DNA of 20,494 nt from a virus, in the IMG/VR virus record IMGVR_UViG_3300032241_000034, positions 1 to 20,494 of that record. One strand, written 5' to 3'. Under the pieces are notes generated by a model. It made no database searches and had not been told where the DNA came from. It saw only the letters and a program-made list of their open reading frames with translations. Position numbers and translations under genes: made by a program. Positions 13,844 to 20,494 of this stretch are shown one piece after another (within the stretch, counting starts at the first letter, position 1; each line of letters opens with the position of its first letter).

Positions 13844-14289
13844 TGTTTAGTTTAACGAATCCTTGGATATTGATAGGTATTTTGTCTGTGGTGATCAGTA
13901 GTTACTTCTATGGTCACCATCAGGCGTATATTGAGCAAGAGGCTGAGGTGGCTAGACTGAACCTGATTGAGCGTGAAAAAGAAGCTGAGATGGTTAAAAT
14001 AGTTGATAGCCATGCAACTGAATTAAGGAAAGCAAATGATCAAGCTAAAGCCGAGATTACTAAATTACAGTCTGATGTTGCTAGTGGGGCTATACGGCTG
14101 TCAATCGCCACCCGCAGCATTCAAACCAGCTCAGATACCGCCCCTACCTCTGGAAATACAGAAGCAAGATCCGAACTTGACCCAGAGGCTGCTAACGCTC
14201 TTATCACCATCGCCTCAGACGGAGACAAAGCCATCCGTTCCCTCAACGCCTGTATTGACATCTACAACGAAGTAAGGAGTAAACAATGA
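13843..14289 (+). CDS. Rz: Rz-like inner-membrane spanin (i-spanin, 148 aa)
   Basis: A 148-residue protein with an N-terminal membrane anchor at residues ~7-24 ('PWILIGILSVVISSYFYG'), then a long charged coiled-coil periplasmic region ('EAEVARLNLIEREKEAEMVK', 'KANDQAKAEITKLQSDVAS'). A 'RLSIATRSIQTSSDTAPTSG' segment and 'ALITIASDGDKAIRSLNACI' close the protein. This is the layout of Rz i-spanins, which with an Rz1 lipoprotein fuse the inner and outer membranes in the last step of Gram-negative lysis. The embedded +1-frame lipoprotein gene at 14036 strongly supports the call. The start shares one base with the previous TAA; the stop overlaps the next gene by four bases. Confidence 0.85.
   Translation: MFSLTNPWILIGILSVVISSYFYGHHQAYIEQEAEVARLNLIEREKEAEMVKIVDSHATELRKANDQAKAEITKLQSDVASGAIRLSIATRSIQTSSDTAPTSGNTEARSELDPEAANALITIASDGDKAIRSLNACIDIYNEVRSKQ
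14025..14030 (+). promoter_or_regulatory. Ribosome binding site for embedded Rz1
   Basis: AAGGAA lies five bases before the ATG at 14036, inside the Rz coding sequence. Its position supports independent initiation of the embedded lipoprotein gene. Confidence 0.7.
14036..14275 (+). CDS. Rz1: Embedded Rz1-like outer-membrane lipoprotein (o-spanin, 79 aa)
   Basis: This ORF lies wholly within Rz in the +1 frame, as in lambda Rz/Rz1. It has a lipoprotein signal peptide: basic n-region (MIKLKPR), hydrophobic core 'LLNYSLMLLVGL' and lipobox L-Y-G-C with the acylated Cys at residue 22. The mature part would be 58 residues and starts Pro-rich ('CQSPPAAFKPAQIPPLPLEI'), typical of Rz1 o-spanins. A good ribosome binding site precedes the ATG. 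A chance shadow ORF would hardly combine lipobox, basic n-region, Pro-rich mature domain and Shine-Dalgarno site at the expected place. It should pair with the Rz protein across the periplasm. Confidence 0.85.
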   Translation: MIKLKPRLLNYSLMLLVGLYGCQSPPAAFKPAQIPPLPLEIQKQDPNLTQRLLTLLSPSPQTETKPSVPSTPVLTSTTK

Positions 14290-14513
14290 AAGACTGGACG
14301 CTAAAAGGATGTGTAACTATGATTGCAACTCTCTCCTTGATGGGTGTGATTGCATCAATGATTTGGATGTTTGTCCAAGCGGTTCTTGACCCTACTGTGG
14401 ATGACAAGATTGTGTTTGATATTGTTGGACCTGCATTTCAGTCTATCTGTGGTGGGTTCTTAGGTTTAATTACAGGTATCCATATTGGAAAGGCACAAAA
14501 TGAATCTCAGTGA
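14286..14513 (+). CDS. Two-span membrane protein, holin candidate (75 aa)
   Basis: A 75-residue protein with two hydrophobic segments, ~9-33 ('VTMIATLSLMGVIASMIWMF') and ~42-66 ('IVFDIVGPAFQSICGGFLGL' then 'ITGIHIG'). They are joined by an acidic loop 'DPTVDDK', and the tail is short and polar. It overlaps the Rz stop by four bases (ATGA), has AAGGAG ten bases or so upstream, and overlaps the endolysin start by 14 bases. Its size, topology and contact with the endolysin gene suggest a holin, though I cannot name a family. With the 12439 gene it makes two holin-like candidates in one block. Confidence 0.65.
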   Translation: MKDWTLKGCVTMIATLSLMGVIASMIWMFVQAVLDPTVDDKIVFDIVGPAFQSICGGFLGLITGIHIGKAQNESQ

Positions 14514-14967
14514 AAACTTTACATTAGAAGAGCTAACTCACACAGATCACCGTGAGTTGGATAACACCCCTACAGATCATGAAAAATGTATTGTGGATGG
14601 TAAAGAAGAAATTATTGATGCTATAGCTAACTTGCCTCGTTTGGCTGCTTTCTTAGAGGAAGTTAAAAAGGTGCTTGGTGGTAAGCCAATTATGGTTAAC
14701 AGTGCCTTTAGGTCTGAGGCGGTTAATAATGCGGTAGGGTCTAAGAATACGTCTGATCATAGGAGAGGCTGTGCTGCGGATCTACGAGTTCCAGGCATGA
14801 CACCAGATGAGGTGACCAAGGCAATTATTGCTTCTGATCTGCCTTACCAACAGGTTATCCGTGAATTTGATCGCTGGACACACGTGTCGATGGTTACGCA
14901 TATTGGCGACACACCCAAGAAGTCAAAGTTGATTATTGACAAATCAGGTACACGAGTTTATGCGTAA
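14500..14967 (+). CDS. M15-family peptidase endolysin (155 aa)
   Basis: A 155-residue enzyme with the fold signature of the D-Ala-D-Ala carboxypeptidase / L-alanyl-D-glutamate endopeptidase family M15 (M15A type). The N-terminus 'MNLSENFTLEELTHTDHREL' is typical of phage members. 'VNSAFRSEAVNNAVGS' precedes the zinc motif 'SDHRRGCAADLRV', with H87 and D94 as ligands. H128 in 'WTHVSMV' is the third ligand. No signal peptide or separate wall-binding domain is present, so access to peptidoglycan needs a holin. The ATG at 14500 has GGAAAGG about six bases upstream; an earlier in-frame codon at 14485 lies before that site and is rejected. It cuts peptide bonds in peptidoglycan at lysis. Confidence 0.9.
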   Translation: MNLSENFTLEELTHTDHRELDNTPTDHEKCIVDGKEEIIDAIANLPRLAAFLEEVKKVLGGKPIMVNSAFRSEAVNNAVGSKNTSDHRRGCAADLRVPGMTPDEVTKAIIASDLPYQQVIREFDRWTHVSMVTHIGDTPKKSKLIIDKSGTRVYA

Positions 14968-15023
14968 TGAGTTGGGGTGACTTTTTTCCCAATACCATTT
15001 AAAATAGGGGGAAAGGGGTAATT
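14968..15023 (+). other. Longest gap of the 3' half (56 bp)
   Basis: It contains a possible 11-codon ORF (MSWGDFFPNTI) whose ATG at 14967 overlaps the endolysin TAA, and the AAAGGGG ribosome binding site (15012-15018) of the adaptor gene. A weak TTGGG/CCCAA inverted repeat is present, but not a convincing terminator or promoter. Confidence 0.5.
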
Positions 15024-15674
15024 ATGACTGTATCCAGTGTGAATCCATCATGGGTGATGACTTATAGCAGTCTAACATCCATTGTACTTCAGTATTTGGA
15101 GCGTAGTGACACGGCTGTTGTAAATGCCATTCCTACGTTTATTACTCTAGCTGAGTTTGAGATTGCCCAAGAAATCAAGACTTTAGGGCAGTTACAACTT
15201 GTACAGTCTCAAGTATCTATAGGAAACCCAGTCTTACAAAAGCCCGCTAGATGGCGCAAGACAGTATCACTAAATATTACTGATTCTAGTGGTAATAAGA
15301 ATCCAGTATTACTACGCAAGTATGAGTATCTGACTAATTATTGGCCCAACAATACATTGACTGCTCAGCCTTTGTATTATGCAGATACTGATTGGGATCA
15401 TTTTTATTTAGCTCCTACACCAGATCAGGCTTATACCTTTGAGTTGCTTTATTATGAAAGAATCCAACCTTTAAGTAGCACAAACCAAACAAATTGGTTG
15501 ACACAGAATGCTCCAAATGCAATGTTATTTGGCACTTTATTACAGGCTGTGATGTTCTTAAAGAATGATCAGAGAACTATTTTTGAGCAGAAATATCAAG
15601 AAGCTATACAAGCACTCAAGACTGAAGATGTCTCTAGGGTTGGAGACAGACAGGCTGTGGCAGTAGATAGCTAA
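15024..15674 (+). CDS. Head-tail adaptor protein (SU10 adaptor-like, 216 aa)
   Basis: A 216-residue protein matching the phage adaptor pattern: N-terminal helices 'SLTSIVLQYLERSDTAVVNA', 'IPTFITLAEFEIAQEIKTLG', then 'PARWRKTVSLNI' and 'LLRKYEYLTNYWPN'. A beta-turn 'FYLAPTPDQAYTFELLYYER' follows, and the C-terminal helical region is 'NAPNAMLFGTLLQAVMFL' and 'FEQKYQEAIQALK'. I recognise this as the adaptor family of podoviruses such as SU10 and of P22 gp4-type tail accessory proteins. It binds below the portal and links it to the nozzle. AAAGGGG precedes the ATG. The C-terminal layout resembles the connector-like gene at 1702. Confidence 0.8.
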   Translation: MTVSSVNPSWVMTYSSLTSIVLQYLERSDTAVVNAIPTFITLAEFEIAQEIKTLGQLQLVQSQVSIGNPVLQKPARWRKTVSLNITDSSGNKNPVLLRKYEYLTNYWPNNTLTAQPLYYADTDWDHFYLAPTPDQAYTFELLYYERIQPLSSTNQTNWLTQNAPNAMLFGTLLQAVMFLKNDQRTIFEQKYQEAIQALKTEDVSRVGDRQAVAVDS

Positions 15675-15685
15675 AAGGAAACAAA

Positions 15686-16945
15686 ATGACAACCTATGTT
15701 AATCCCTATACTGGTCAAACAATTGATCCCTCACAAGTTGGCTATGAGAGCATAACTCTTAGTCAGACTACATTTTTACAGTGGCCCATCAATGGTACGA
15801 CTGCTGGGGGTGTAGTTGCTAATATCATGGAAGTAACTGCGACAGCTAGTGGGTTGTTATTGGTTTTACCTAGTGCACTTCAGGTATCAGTTGGACAGGC
15901 ATTTATTGTTAGAAACATAGGAACATCAGGAAACTATTCCTTTACAGTTACTGATAGTCTTTCTAATACGATTGTCAATATACCTATATCATCATCAGGA
16001 ACAAACTCTAATACTTACTATATTTATCTTACAAACAACTCTACAACTCAAGGTACTTGGGCTAGTGTTGCGATGGGTATTGGTACATCCTCTGCGGTAG
16101 CTGGAACTCTAGCAGGTCTAGGTCTGACTGCTATTAATAATACTTTAAATGAATCTACCCCAATAGCTCAGTTTTCAGCAAGTTATCAATTCCAAACTAC
16201 TGATAGAGCATCTCTATATGTGTGGACTGGTGGTGCAGGGACTGGTACTCTACCTTTGGCATCTTCTGTAGGAGCTGGGTGGTTTGTTATTGTCAAGAAT
16301 GATGGTACTGGAGTTTTAACGATTGCAGCATCAGGATCAAACTACATTGACTCAGCGACTACTACATCTGTACAAGTTCAAATAGCTAGTTCAAGTGTAT
16401 TTGTAACTGATGGATCAAATTGGTTTTCTTATGGTTTAGCTCAGAATAATGTATTTAATTACACGCAATTATTGTTGAATGTGACTGGAGTTGGGTCTAC
16501 ATACAACCTAACCGCAGCTCAATCTAAGAATGTCATCCAAGAGTACACAGGTACTTTATCTCAAAATCTATTAGTGACTGTCCCCCCAACAGTTCAGTTG
16601 TATTCATTCCAAAATAAAACATCTGGATCTTATACGCTGACATTTGGAGTTTATGGGTCTAGTGGTACAACTGTTATTGTCCCTGCGACCACAGCTATTT
16701 TGGCTATATCTGATGGTACTAATGTATACAATGCCAACTCAGCATCAAATAGTTTTATTCAGCTTTTAACATTAGGTAGTGGTTCTGTTACTGCTCCATC
16801 TCTTACTTTCCAATCAGATACATCTACTGGACTTTATCTAGGTGCTACTGGGCAATTAGGTGCAGCGGTATCTGGTGTGCAAGGATTTACTATATCTACT
16901 TCAGGAATGAAAGTTCCTGTTGGAATTAATGGTGGGTCTTTCTAA
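15686..16945 (+). CDS. Tail structural protein with three tandem beta-sandwich repeats (419 aa)
   Basis: A 419-residue Ser/Thr/Gly-rich virion protein. Three related beta-domains are visible, at residues ~27-134, ~162-250 and ~258-353. Each has a 'LxVxLPxxxxVG..F.V.N..T.G.YTLT....G' core and the last two end in 'SDGTN' or 'TDGSNW' turns. The last ~60 residues ('PSLTFQSDTSTGLYLGATGQ', 'LGAAVSGVQGFTISTSG') match a recurring element of fibre and tail proteins. It stands between adaptor and nozzle genes, which suggests a tail or short-fibre component. AAAGGAAACAAA precedes the ATG, and the stop shares a base with the nozzle gene's start. No enzymatic motif is seen. Confidence 0.75.
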   Translation: MTTYVNPYTGQTIDPSQVGYESITLSQTTFLQWPINGTTAGGVVANIMEVTATASGLLLVLPSALQVSVGQAFIVRNIGTSGNYSFTVTDSLSNTIVNIPISSSGTNSNTYYIYLTNNSTTQGTWASVAMGIGTSSAVAGTLAGLGLTAINNTLNESTPIAQFSASYQFQTTDRASLYVWTGGAGTGTLPLASSVGAGWFVIVKNDGTGVLTIAASGSNYIDSATTTSVQVQIASSSVFVTDGSNWFSYGLAQNNVFNYTQLLLNVTGVGSTYNLTAAQSKNVIQEYTGTLSQNLLVTVPPTVQLYSFQNKTSGSYTLTFGVYGSSGTTVIVPATTAILAISDGTNVYNANSASNSFIQLLTLGSGSVTAPSLTFQSDTSTGLYLGATGQLGAAVSGVQGFTISTSGMKVPVGINGGSF

Positions 16946-18966
16946 TGACTCAAAAAGTTGTAGTCCTTCAAACAGCCGCTGGTATCCAACGGGATGGGAC
17001 TATCTTTGCCTCTCCATCTTATGTAGATGGTCAGTGGGTTAGGTTTCAATATGGCAGACCTAGAAAAATTGGAGGCTATTACGGATCATTTTTGAATGCG
17101 ATGGATATCAGTAGAGGGATGATCATCCAATCTCAAAATGGTCAGAGTTGGGTTATTTCAGGTTTTGCTAATGGGATACAACAGTGGATCATTGCGAATG
17201 ATCAAGCCATAGGTACTGGACCTACATCTATTTTGCCTCTTGGACCTTTAGGTAGTGTAACAATCACCAATCAAGGTGGAGCTTATACCAATGGTACTTA
17301 TACTGGGGTTGGCATTACTACCACAAGCGGACTTGGAACAGATGCAACATTTACGGTATATATCAGTAGTAACCAAATCACAACTTTAACAATTACGAAT
17401 GTAGGTTCTGGGTATGAGTATTCAGATACATTCTCAATATCTGCTGCATCTATTGGGGGTACTGGATCTGGGTTTATAGGTACGATCAGTTCTATATCTT
17501 ATTACTCACCGAATGCGAATACTTTATGGCAATTTGATTCTGGGTATGATCCAAATGGTACTGGTAATAACAATTTAATAGCTCACCCAGGACAAAATCT
17601 ACAGTACATAGATAGTACAACCAATACAAGACCTTTAATTGGTACATTTACTGGTTCTACTCTGAGTGCGGTTGGGGTGTTTACTGCCTCTGGAACAACC
17701 ACCAGTGGGTCTGCAAGTATAACTTTTGCTACAACTATAGTAGCCATAGGTCCAGGTGTTTTAGTATCTGGTACAGGTATACCAGCTAATGCATATGTTA
17801 TCTCAGCTACAACATCAGGAGGAGTGTGGACGGCTACTATAAGTGCCAATGCTACAGCCTCTGGAACTGTGACATTGACATTTGATAACAACATTAGTGT
17901 GTCTGGTGGTGTTGTGATGTTGTACCCATATCTTTTTGTGTATGGTAATAATGGACTGATTCAGAATTGTTCTGCTGGTAACTTTAATAATTGGACATCT
18001 GCGGACTCTAATGCAAACAATGTATCTGCTACTAAGGTTGTCAAGGGATTGCCTCTAAGGGGTGGTACAACCTCTCCATCAGGCTTATTTTGGACACTAG
18101 ATTCTTTGGTGAGAGTATCTTATGCTCCACAGTCTGTGGGAACATCCACCTTGTACTGGAGATATGACATTGTCACTCAACAAACATCTATATTGAGTAG
18201 CTCATGCGTGATTGAGTATGATGGTATTTTTTACTGGGCTGGTACAGATAGATTCTTGATGTATAACGGTGTTGTACAAGAAGTTCCAAATTCACAAAAT
18301 CAAAACTGGTTCTTTGATGGATTAAATATCAGCCAGCGTCAAAAGGTATGGGTAAGTAAAGTACCTCGTTGGGGTGAGATATGGTGGTTCTACCCAAGGG
18401 GTACAGCTACTGAATGTAATGATGCAATTATCTTTAATGTGCGTGAGAAGTGTTGGTATGACGCAGGTCTAGCTGATGGGGCTAATCGATCAGCAGGAAC
18501 ATTCTCTGAGGTGTTCAGAAAGCCTATATGGGCAAGTAATGTTGCTAACTCAACAAGTAATTACACCCTTTGGTCGCATGAGCAAGGAACAGATCAAGTT
18601 TATTTGAATAATGTAAATGCAATCAATTCTTATTTTGAGACAAATACTTTAGGATCTGATAATGGGTTAGTTGGAACATCTCAAGGCGGTGATAACTTGT
18701 GGACAAGATTAGAGAGAGTTGAGCCTGACTTTGTCCAAACTGGCAATATGACAATGACTGTTACTGGTAAGGGTTATGCTGATGATACAGATCAAGTATC
18801 CACACCTTATCCATTTACTCCTACTACTCTCAAGATAGACTTAAAAGAACAGCGTAGAGAGATGAGAATAAGATTCACAAGTAACACTCAAAATGGAAAT
18901 TATTTCATGGGTCGAGTTATTCTCAATGTTGAGGCTGGTGATGTACGTGGAACGGGATCACCATAA
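16945..18966 (+). CDS. Tail nozzle protein (P22 gp10-type, 673 aa)
   Basis: A 673-residue protein with the family's N-terminal signature 'GIQRDGTIFASPSYVDGQWV' then 'RFQYGRPRKIGGYYGSF', and later propeller-like strands ('FWTLDSLVRVSYAPQSVG', 'CVIEYDGIFYWAGTDRFLMY', 'WVSKVPRWGEIWWFYPRG', 'ECNDAIIFNVREKCWYD'). Proteins of this type form the hexameric nozzle below the adaptor that keeps packaged DNA in. Two segments look like insertions: residues ~103-186 (Gly-rich, 'ITNQGGAYTNGTYTG', 'NVGSGYEYSDTFSIS', 'IGGTGSGFIG') and ~245-313 ('VLVSGTGIPANAYVISATTS'). The second resembles a segment of the long fibre. Start and stop each share one base with a neighbour. Family naming is from memory of the pattern. 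Confidence 0.8.
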   Translation: MTQKVVVLQTAAGIQRDGTIFASPSYVDGQWVRFQYGRPRKIGGYYGSFLNAMDISRGMIIQSQNGQSWVISGFANGIQQWIIANDQAIGTGPTSILPLGPLGSVTITNQGGAYTNGTYTGVGITTTSGLGTDATFTVYISSNQITTLTITNVGSGYEYSDTFSISAASIGGTGSGFIGTISSISYYSPNANTLWQFDSGYDPNGTGNNNLIAHPGQNLQYIDSTTNTRPLIGTFTGSTLSAVGVFTASGTTTSGSASITFATTIVAIGPGVLVSGTGIPANAYVISATTSGGVWTATISANATASGTVTLTFDNNISVSGGVVMLYPYLFVYGNNGLIQNCSAGNFNNWTSADSNANNVSATKVVKGLPLRGGTTSPSGLFWTLDSLVRVSYAPQSVGTSTLYWRYDIVTQQTSILSSSCVIEYDGIFYWAGTDRFLMYNGVVQEVPNSQNQNWFFDGLNISQRQKVWVSKVPRWGEIWWFYPRGTATECNDAIIFNVREKCWYDAGLADGANRSAGTFSEVFRKPIWASNVANSTSNYTLWSHEQGTDQVYLNNVNAINSYFETNTLGSDNGLVGTSQGGDNLWTRLERVEPDFVQTGNMTMTVTGKGYADDTDQVSTPYPFTPTTLKIDLKEQRREMRIRFTSNTQNGNYFMGRVILNVEAGDVRGTGSP

Positions 18967-19217
18967 TGTTGTCATTTGACCCTAGAGGGATGACATGGGA
19001 CTTATGGTGTGCTTCTATGGCTCAACAATTTGCCTCAAACCAATTAGGAACTGTTCCAGAGGATCATTGGAGAGACTGGGCAAGTGGTATGCAAGGGATT
19101 GGATACTTTGTACAAAGTGGTGTACCTGATCCTAGAGGATATGAGAATTGGCAAGACTGGGCGCAGAATCTAGTTGGCATTATGAACATAGCACAAAATC
19201 AACAGAGTATTTATTAA
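18966..19217 (+). CDS. Small Trp-rich phage protein with three W-x-x-W units (83 aa)
   Basis: An 83-residue protein with six Trp residues arranged as three W-x-x-W pairs: WDLW (11-14), WRDW (35-38) and WQDW (62-65), about 24-27 residues apart. The segments 'EDHWRDWASGMQGIGYF' and 'YENWQDWAQNLVGIM' are recognisably repeated. Its ATG shares one base with the nozzle gene's TAA. I recall short proteins of this kind directly after nozzle genes in aquatic podoviruses, but no function is known. The position suggests a nozzle plug, tail-tip or ejection-related role. It has no signal peptide. Confidence 0.75.
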   Translation: MLSFDPRGMTWDLWCASMAQQFASNQLGTVPEDHWRDWASGMQGIGYFVQSGVPDPRGYENWQDWAQNLVGIMNIAQNQQSIY

Positions 19218-19218
19218 C

Positions 19219-20494
19219 ATGGCATTAGATACAACACAATATGCAACTACAGTTGAAGGCAGAGGAGGTGCTCCTATTACCACCTATGCTCCTGATACAA
19301 CATTAGGATATTTAAATTCCACAATTGCTGCTATACCTGGTCTATCTGATGCAATAAATGGTAGAAATGGAAATCAAACATTGCAAGATGCAATGGCTAA
19401 CCCTACTCAATGGGTTGAGCAAAATCATTTGTTTAATGCTTTGGGCAATGGTGATCAGAATTCAGTAGATGAAAGTTTAAAATTTCTATCATCACAAGGA
19501 TTAGATTCAAATACAATTTCAAATGATTTAACAAACTATACCAATTACATCCAACAATCTAGTGCTTCTGGAATGTTTGGCGATAGTTTTATTGGTAATG
19601 TATTAAATTCAGTTTCATCCCCTACAGCTATAGCATCAATGATGGCTAATGCAGTAGCTCCAGGGTCTGGTGCTTTAATTCCAGCAATATCGGCAGTTGC
19701 AAGTGGTAAAGAAAATTTAACACAACCATTAGAAAATTTAGCTATTAGTGGTGCAATAAGTGGAACAGGTTTAGGTCAAGCAGCCAATAGTGATATATCT
19801 AATCAAATACAAGATTTAACTGGTGCATCACCTCAATTGGCAAATGGTTTGGCTACTGGTGCTTTATCTACCGTAGGATCTTTAGCATCAGGTCAAGATT
19901 TACAAAATGCTTTAGCTCAAGGAACAATAAGTGGATTAAATTCTGGATTAAGTTCTCAACAAACGAGTTCACCAGATCCAAATTCACCTAATTACATTGG
20001 ACCACCACAAGGAACATCACCACTTACTGATTCAAGTGGTAATCCTTTGCCATCAACAATAACATCAACACTTGCACCACCATCTTCACCACTTGATTCA
20101 TCTGGTGGACTTACTCAAATTAATTCAGGTAATGGATTAGGTAATACATTACCTATGTCTCCATCAAATGGAACATCATTTGATCCAACTGCATTTCAAG
20201 ACATAAATAGTATTTCACAAAGTGTTACTAGTGGCTCTACAGATCCAACAGCACAAGATACAACTGGATTGCCACCTATAGATACAACACAACCCAATTT
20301 AAATGATATTACACAAGAAGTAGCTCCTACAGATGCTTCTGGAAATCCAAATCTGACTGCACAAATACTTCCATCTGGTACAGACATAATCAGCACTGTC
20401 AATAATTTTGATGGAACATCTACTGTAACTTATGCAGATGGATCAACTCAAACAATAGAAACACCAAATAGTGCTCCTAACTATGATGGTTCAG
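19219..20494 (+). CDS. Long Ser/Thr/Gln/Asn-rich virion protein, 3'-truncated by window (425+ aa)
   Basis: The ATG at 19219 follows the previous TAA after one base and the frame is open to the window end, giving 425 complete codons. The N-terminal ~65 residues start MALDTTQYATTVEGRGGAPI and have a helical part 'NSTIAAIPGLSDAINGRNGN'. Residues ~120-245 are Gly/Ala/Ser-rich helices with mild hydrophobicity ('PTAIASMMANAVAPGSGALI', 'LENLAISGAISGTGLGQAAN', 'LASGQDLQNALAQGTISGLN'). From ~250 on there is a long low-complexity Pro/Ser/Thr linker, then 'TSTVTYADGSTQTIE'. Its place after the nozzle suggests an internal or ejected virion protein, but no lysozyme or other catalytic motif appears in the visible part. 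The protein is probably much longer. Confidence 0.75.
   Translation, partial: MALDTTQYATTVEGRGGAPITTYAPDTTLGYLNSTIAAIPGLSDAINGRNGNQTLQDAMANPTQWVEQNHLFNALGNGDQNSVDESLKFLSSQGLDSNTISNDLTNYTNYIQQSSASGMFGDSFIGNVLNSVSSPTAIASMMANAVAPGSGALIPAISAVASGKENLTQPLENLAISGAISGTGLGQAANSDISNQIQDLTGASPQLANGLATGALSTVGSLASGQDLQNALAQGTISGLNSGLSSQQTSSPDPNSPNYIGPPQGTSPLTDSSGNPLPSTITSTLAPPSSPLDSSGGLTQINSGNGLGNTLPMSPSNGTSFDPTAFQDINSISQSVTSGSTDPTAQDTTGLPPIDTTQPNLNDITQEVAPTDASGNPNLTAQILPSGTDIISTVNNFDGTSTVTYADGSTQTIETPNSAPNYDGS

Noticed and set aside
14972-14993. Terminator or promoter after the endolysin
   Set aside because: The TTGGG/CCCAA stem is only about five pairs with a T-run in the loop, not after the stem. Possible -35/-10 boxes are poor and ill-spaced.

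Overview
This window looks like an internal piece of a tailed double-stranded DNA phage genome, probably short-tailed (podovirus-like) and of aquatic origin. Every supported gene is on the + strand. Genes are packed almost without gaps, several by one-base TAATG or four-base ATGA overlaps, and the DNA is AT-rich. I see no tRNA, CRISPR array, integrase, transposase, host gene or convincing terminator. The podovirus reading rests on an adaptor-like protein at 15024 and a nozzle-like protein at 16945. A Gram-negative host follows from an Rz/Rz1 spanin pair at 13843-14289. The aquatic origin is inferred from my recollection of similar proteins in environmental phages, not from a search.

Layout: (1) 2-3135 is a structural block: the 3' part of a beta-rich virion protein, three small very basic proteins that all end in tryptophan, a connector-like protein with a jelly-roll-like insert, and a small four-cysteine protein. 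(2) 3135-12442 is a host-recognition block of about 9.3 kb: a 1486-residue tail fibre, three small fibre-associated proteins, and three fibres ending in a Peptidase_S74 intramolecular chaperone. A GIY-YIG homing endonuclease gene at 9897-10622 lies among these fibres, and its first ~25 codons are the start of a fibre gene. (3) 12439-14967 is a lysis and membrane block: holin-like proteins, several small single-span membrane proteins, an Rz-like inner-membrane spanin with an Rz1-like lipoprotein embedded in the +1 frame, a second holin-like protein and an M15 peptidase endolysin. (4) 15024-20494 is a second tail block: adaptor, a beta-sandwich repeat protein, nozzle, a small Trp-rich protein, and the start of a long Ser/Thr/Gln/Asn-rich protein that runs off the window.

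The genes fit one late transcription unit for virion assembly, receptor binding and lysis. The most notable points are the fibre/endonuclease chimera with its coupled downstream start, the long near-identical DNA repeats in the two fibres flanking it, the embedded spanin gene, the three Trp-terminated basic proteins, and a membrane-protein gene whose reading frame continues upstream of any standard start codon. I found no convincing defence system, retroelement or other entirely new multi-gene system.
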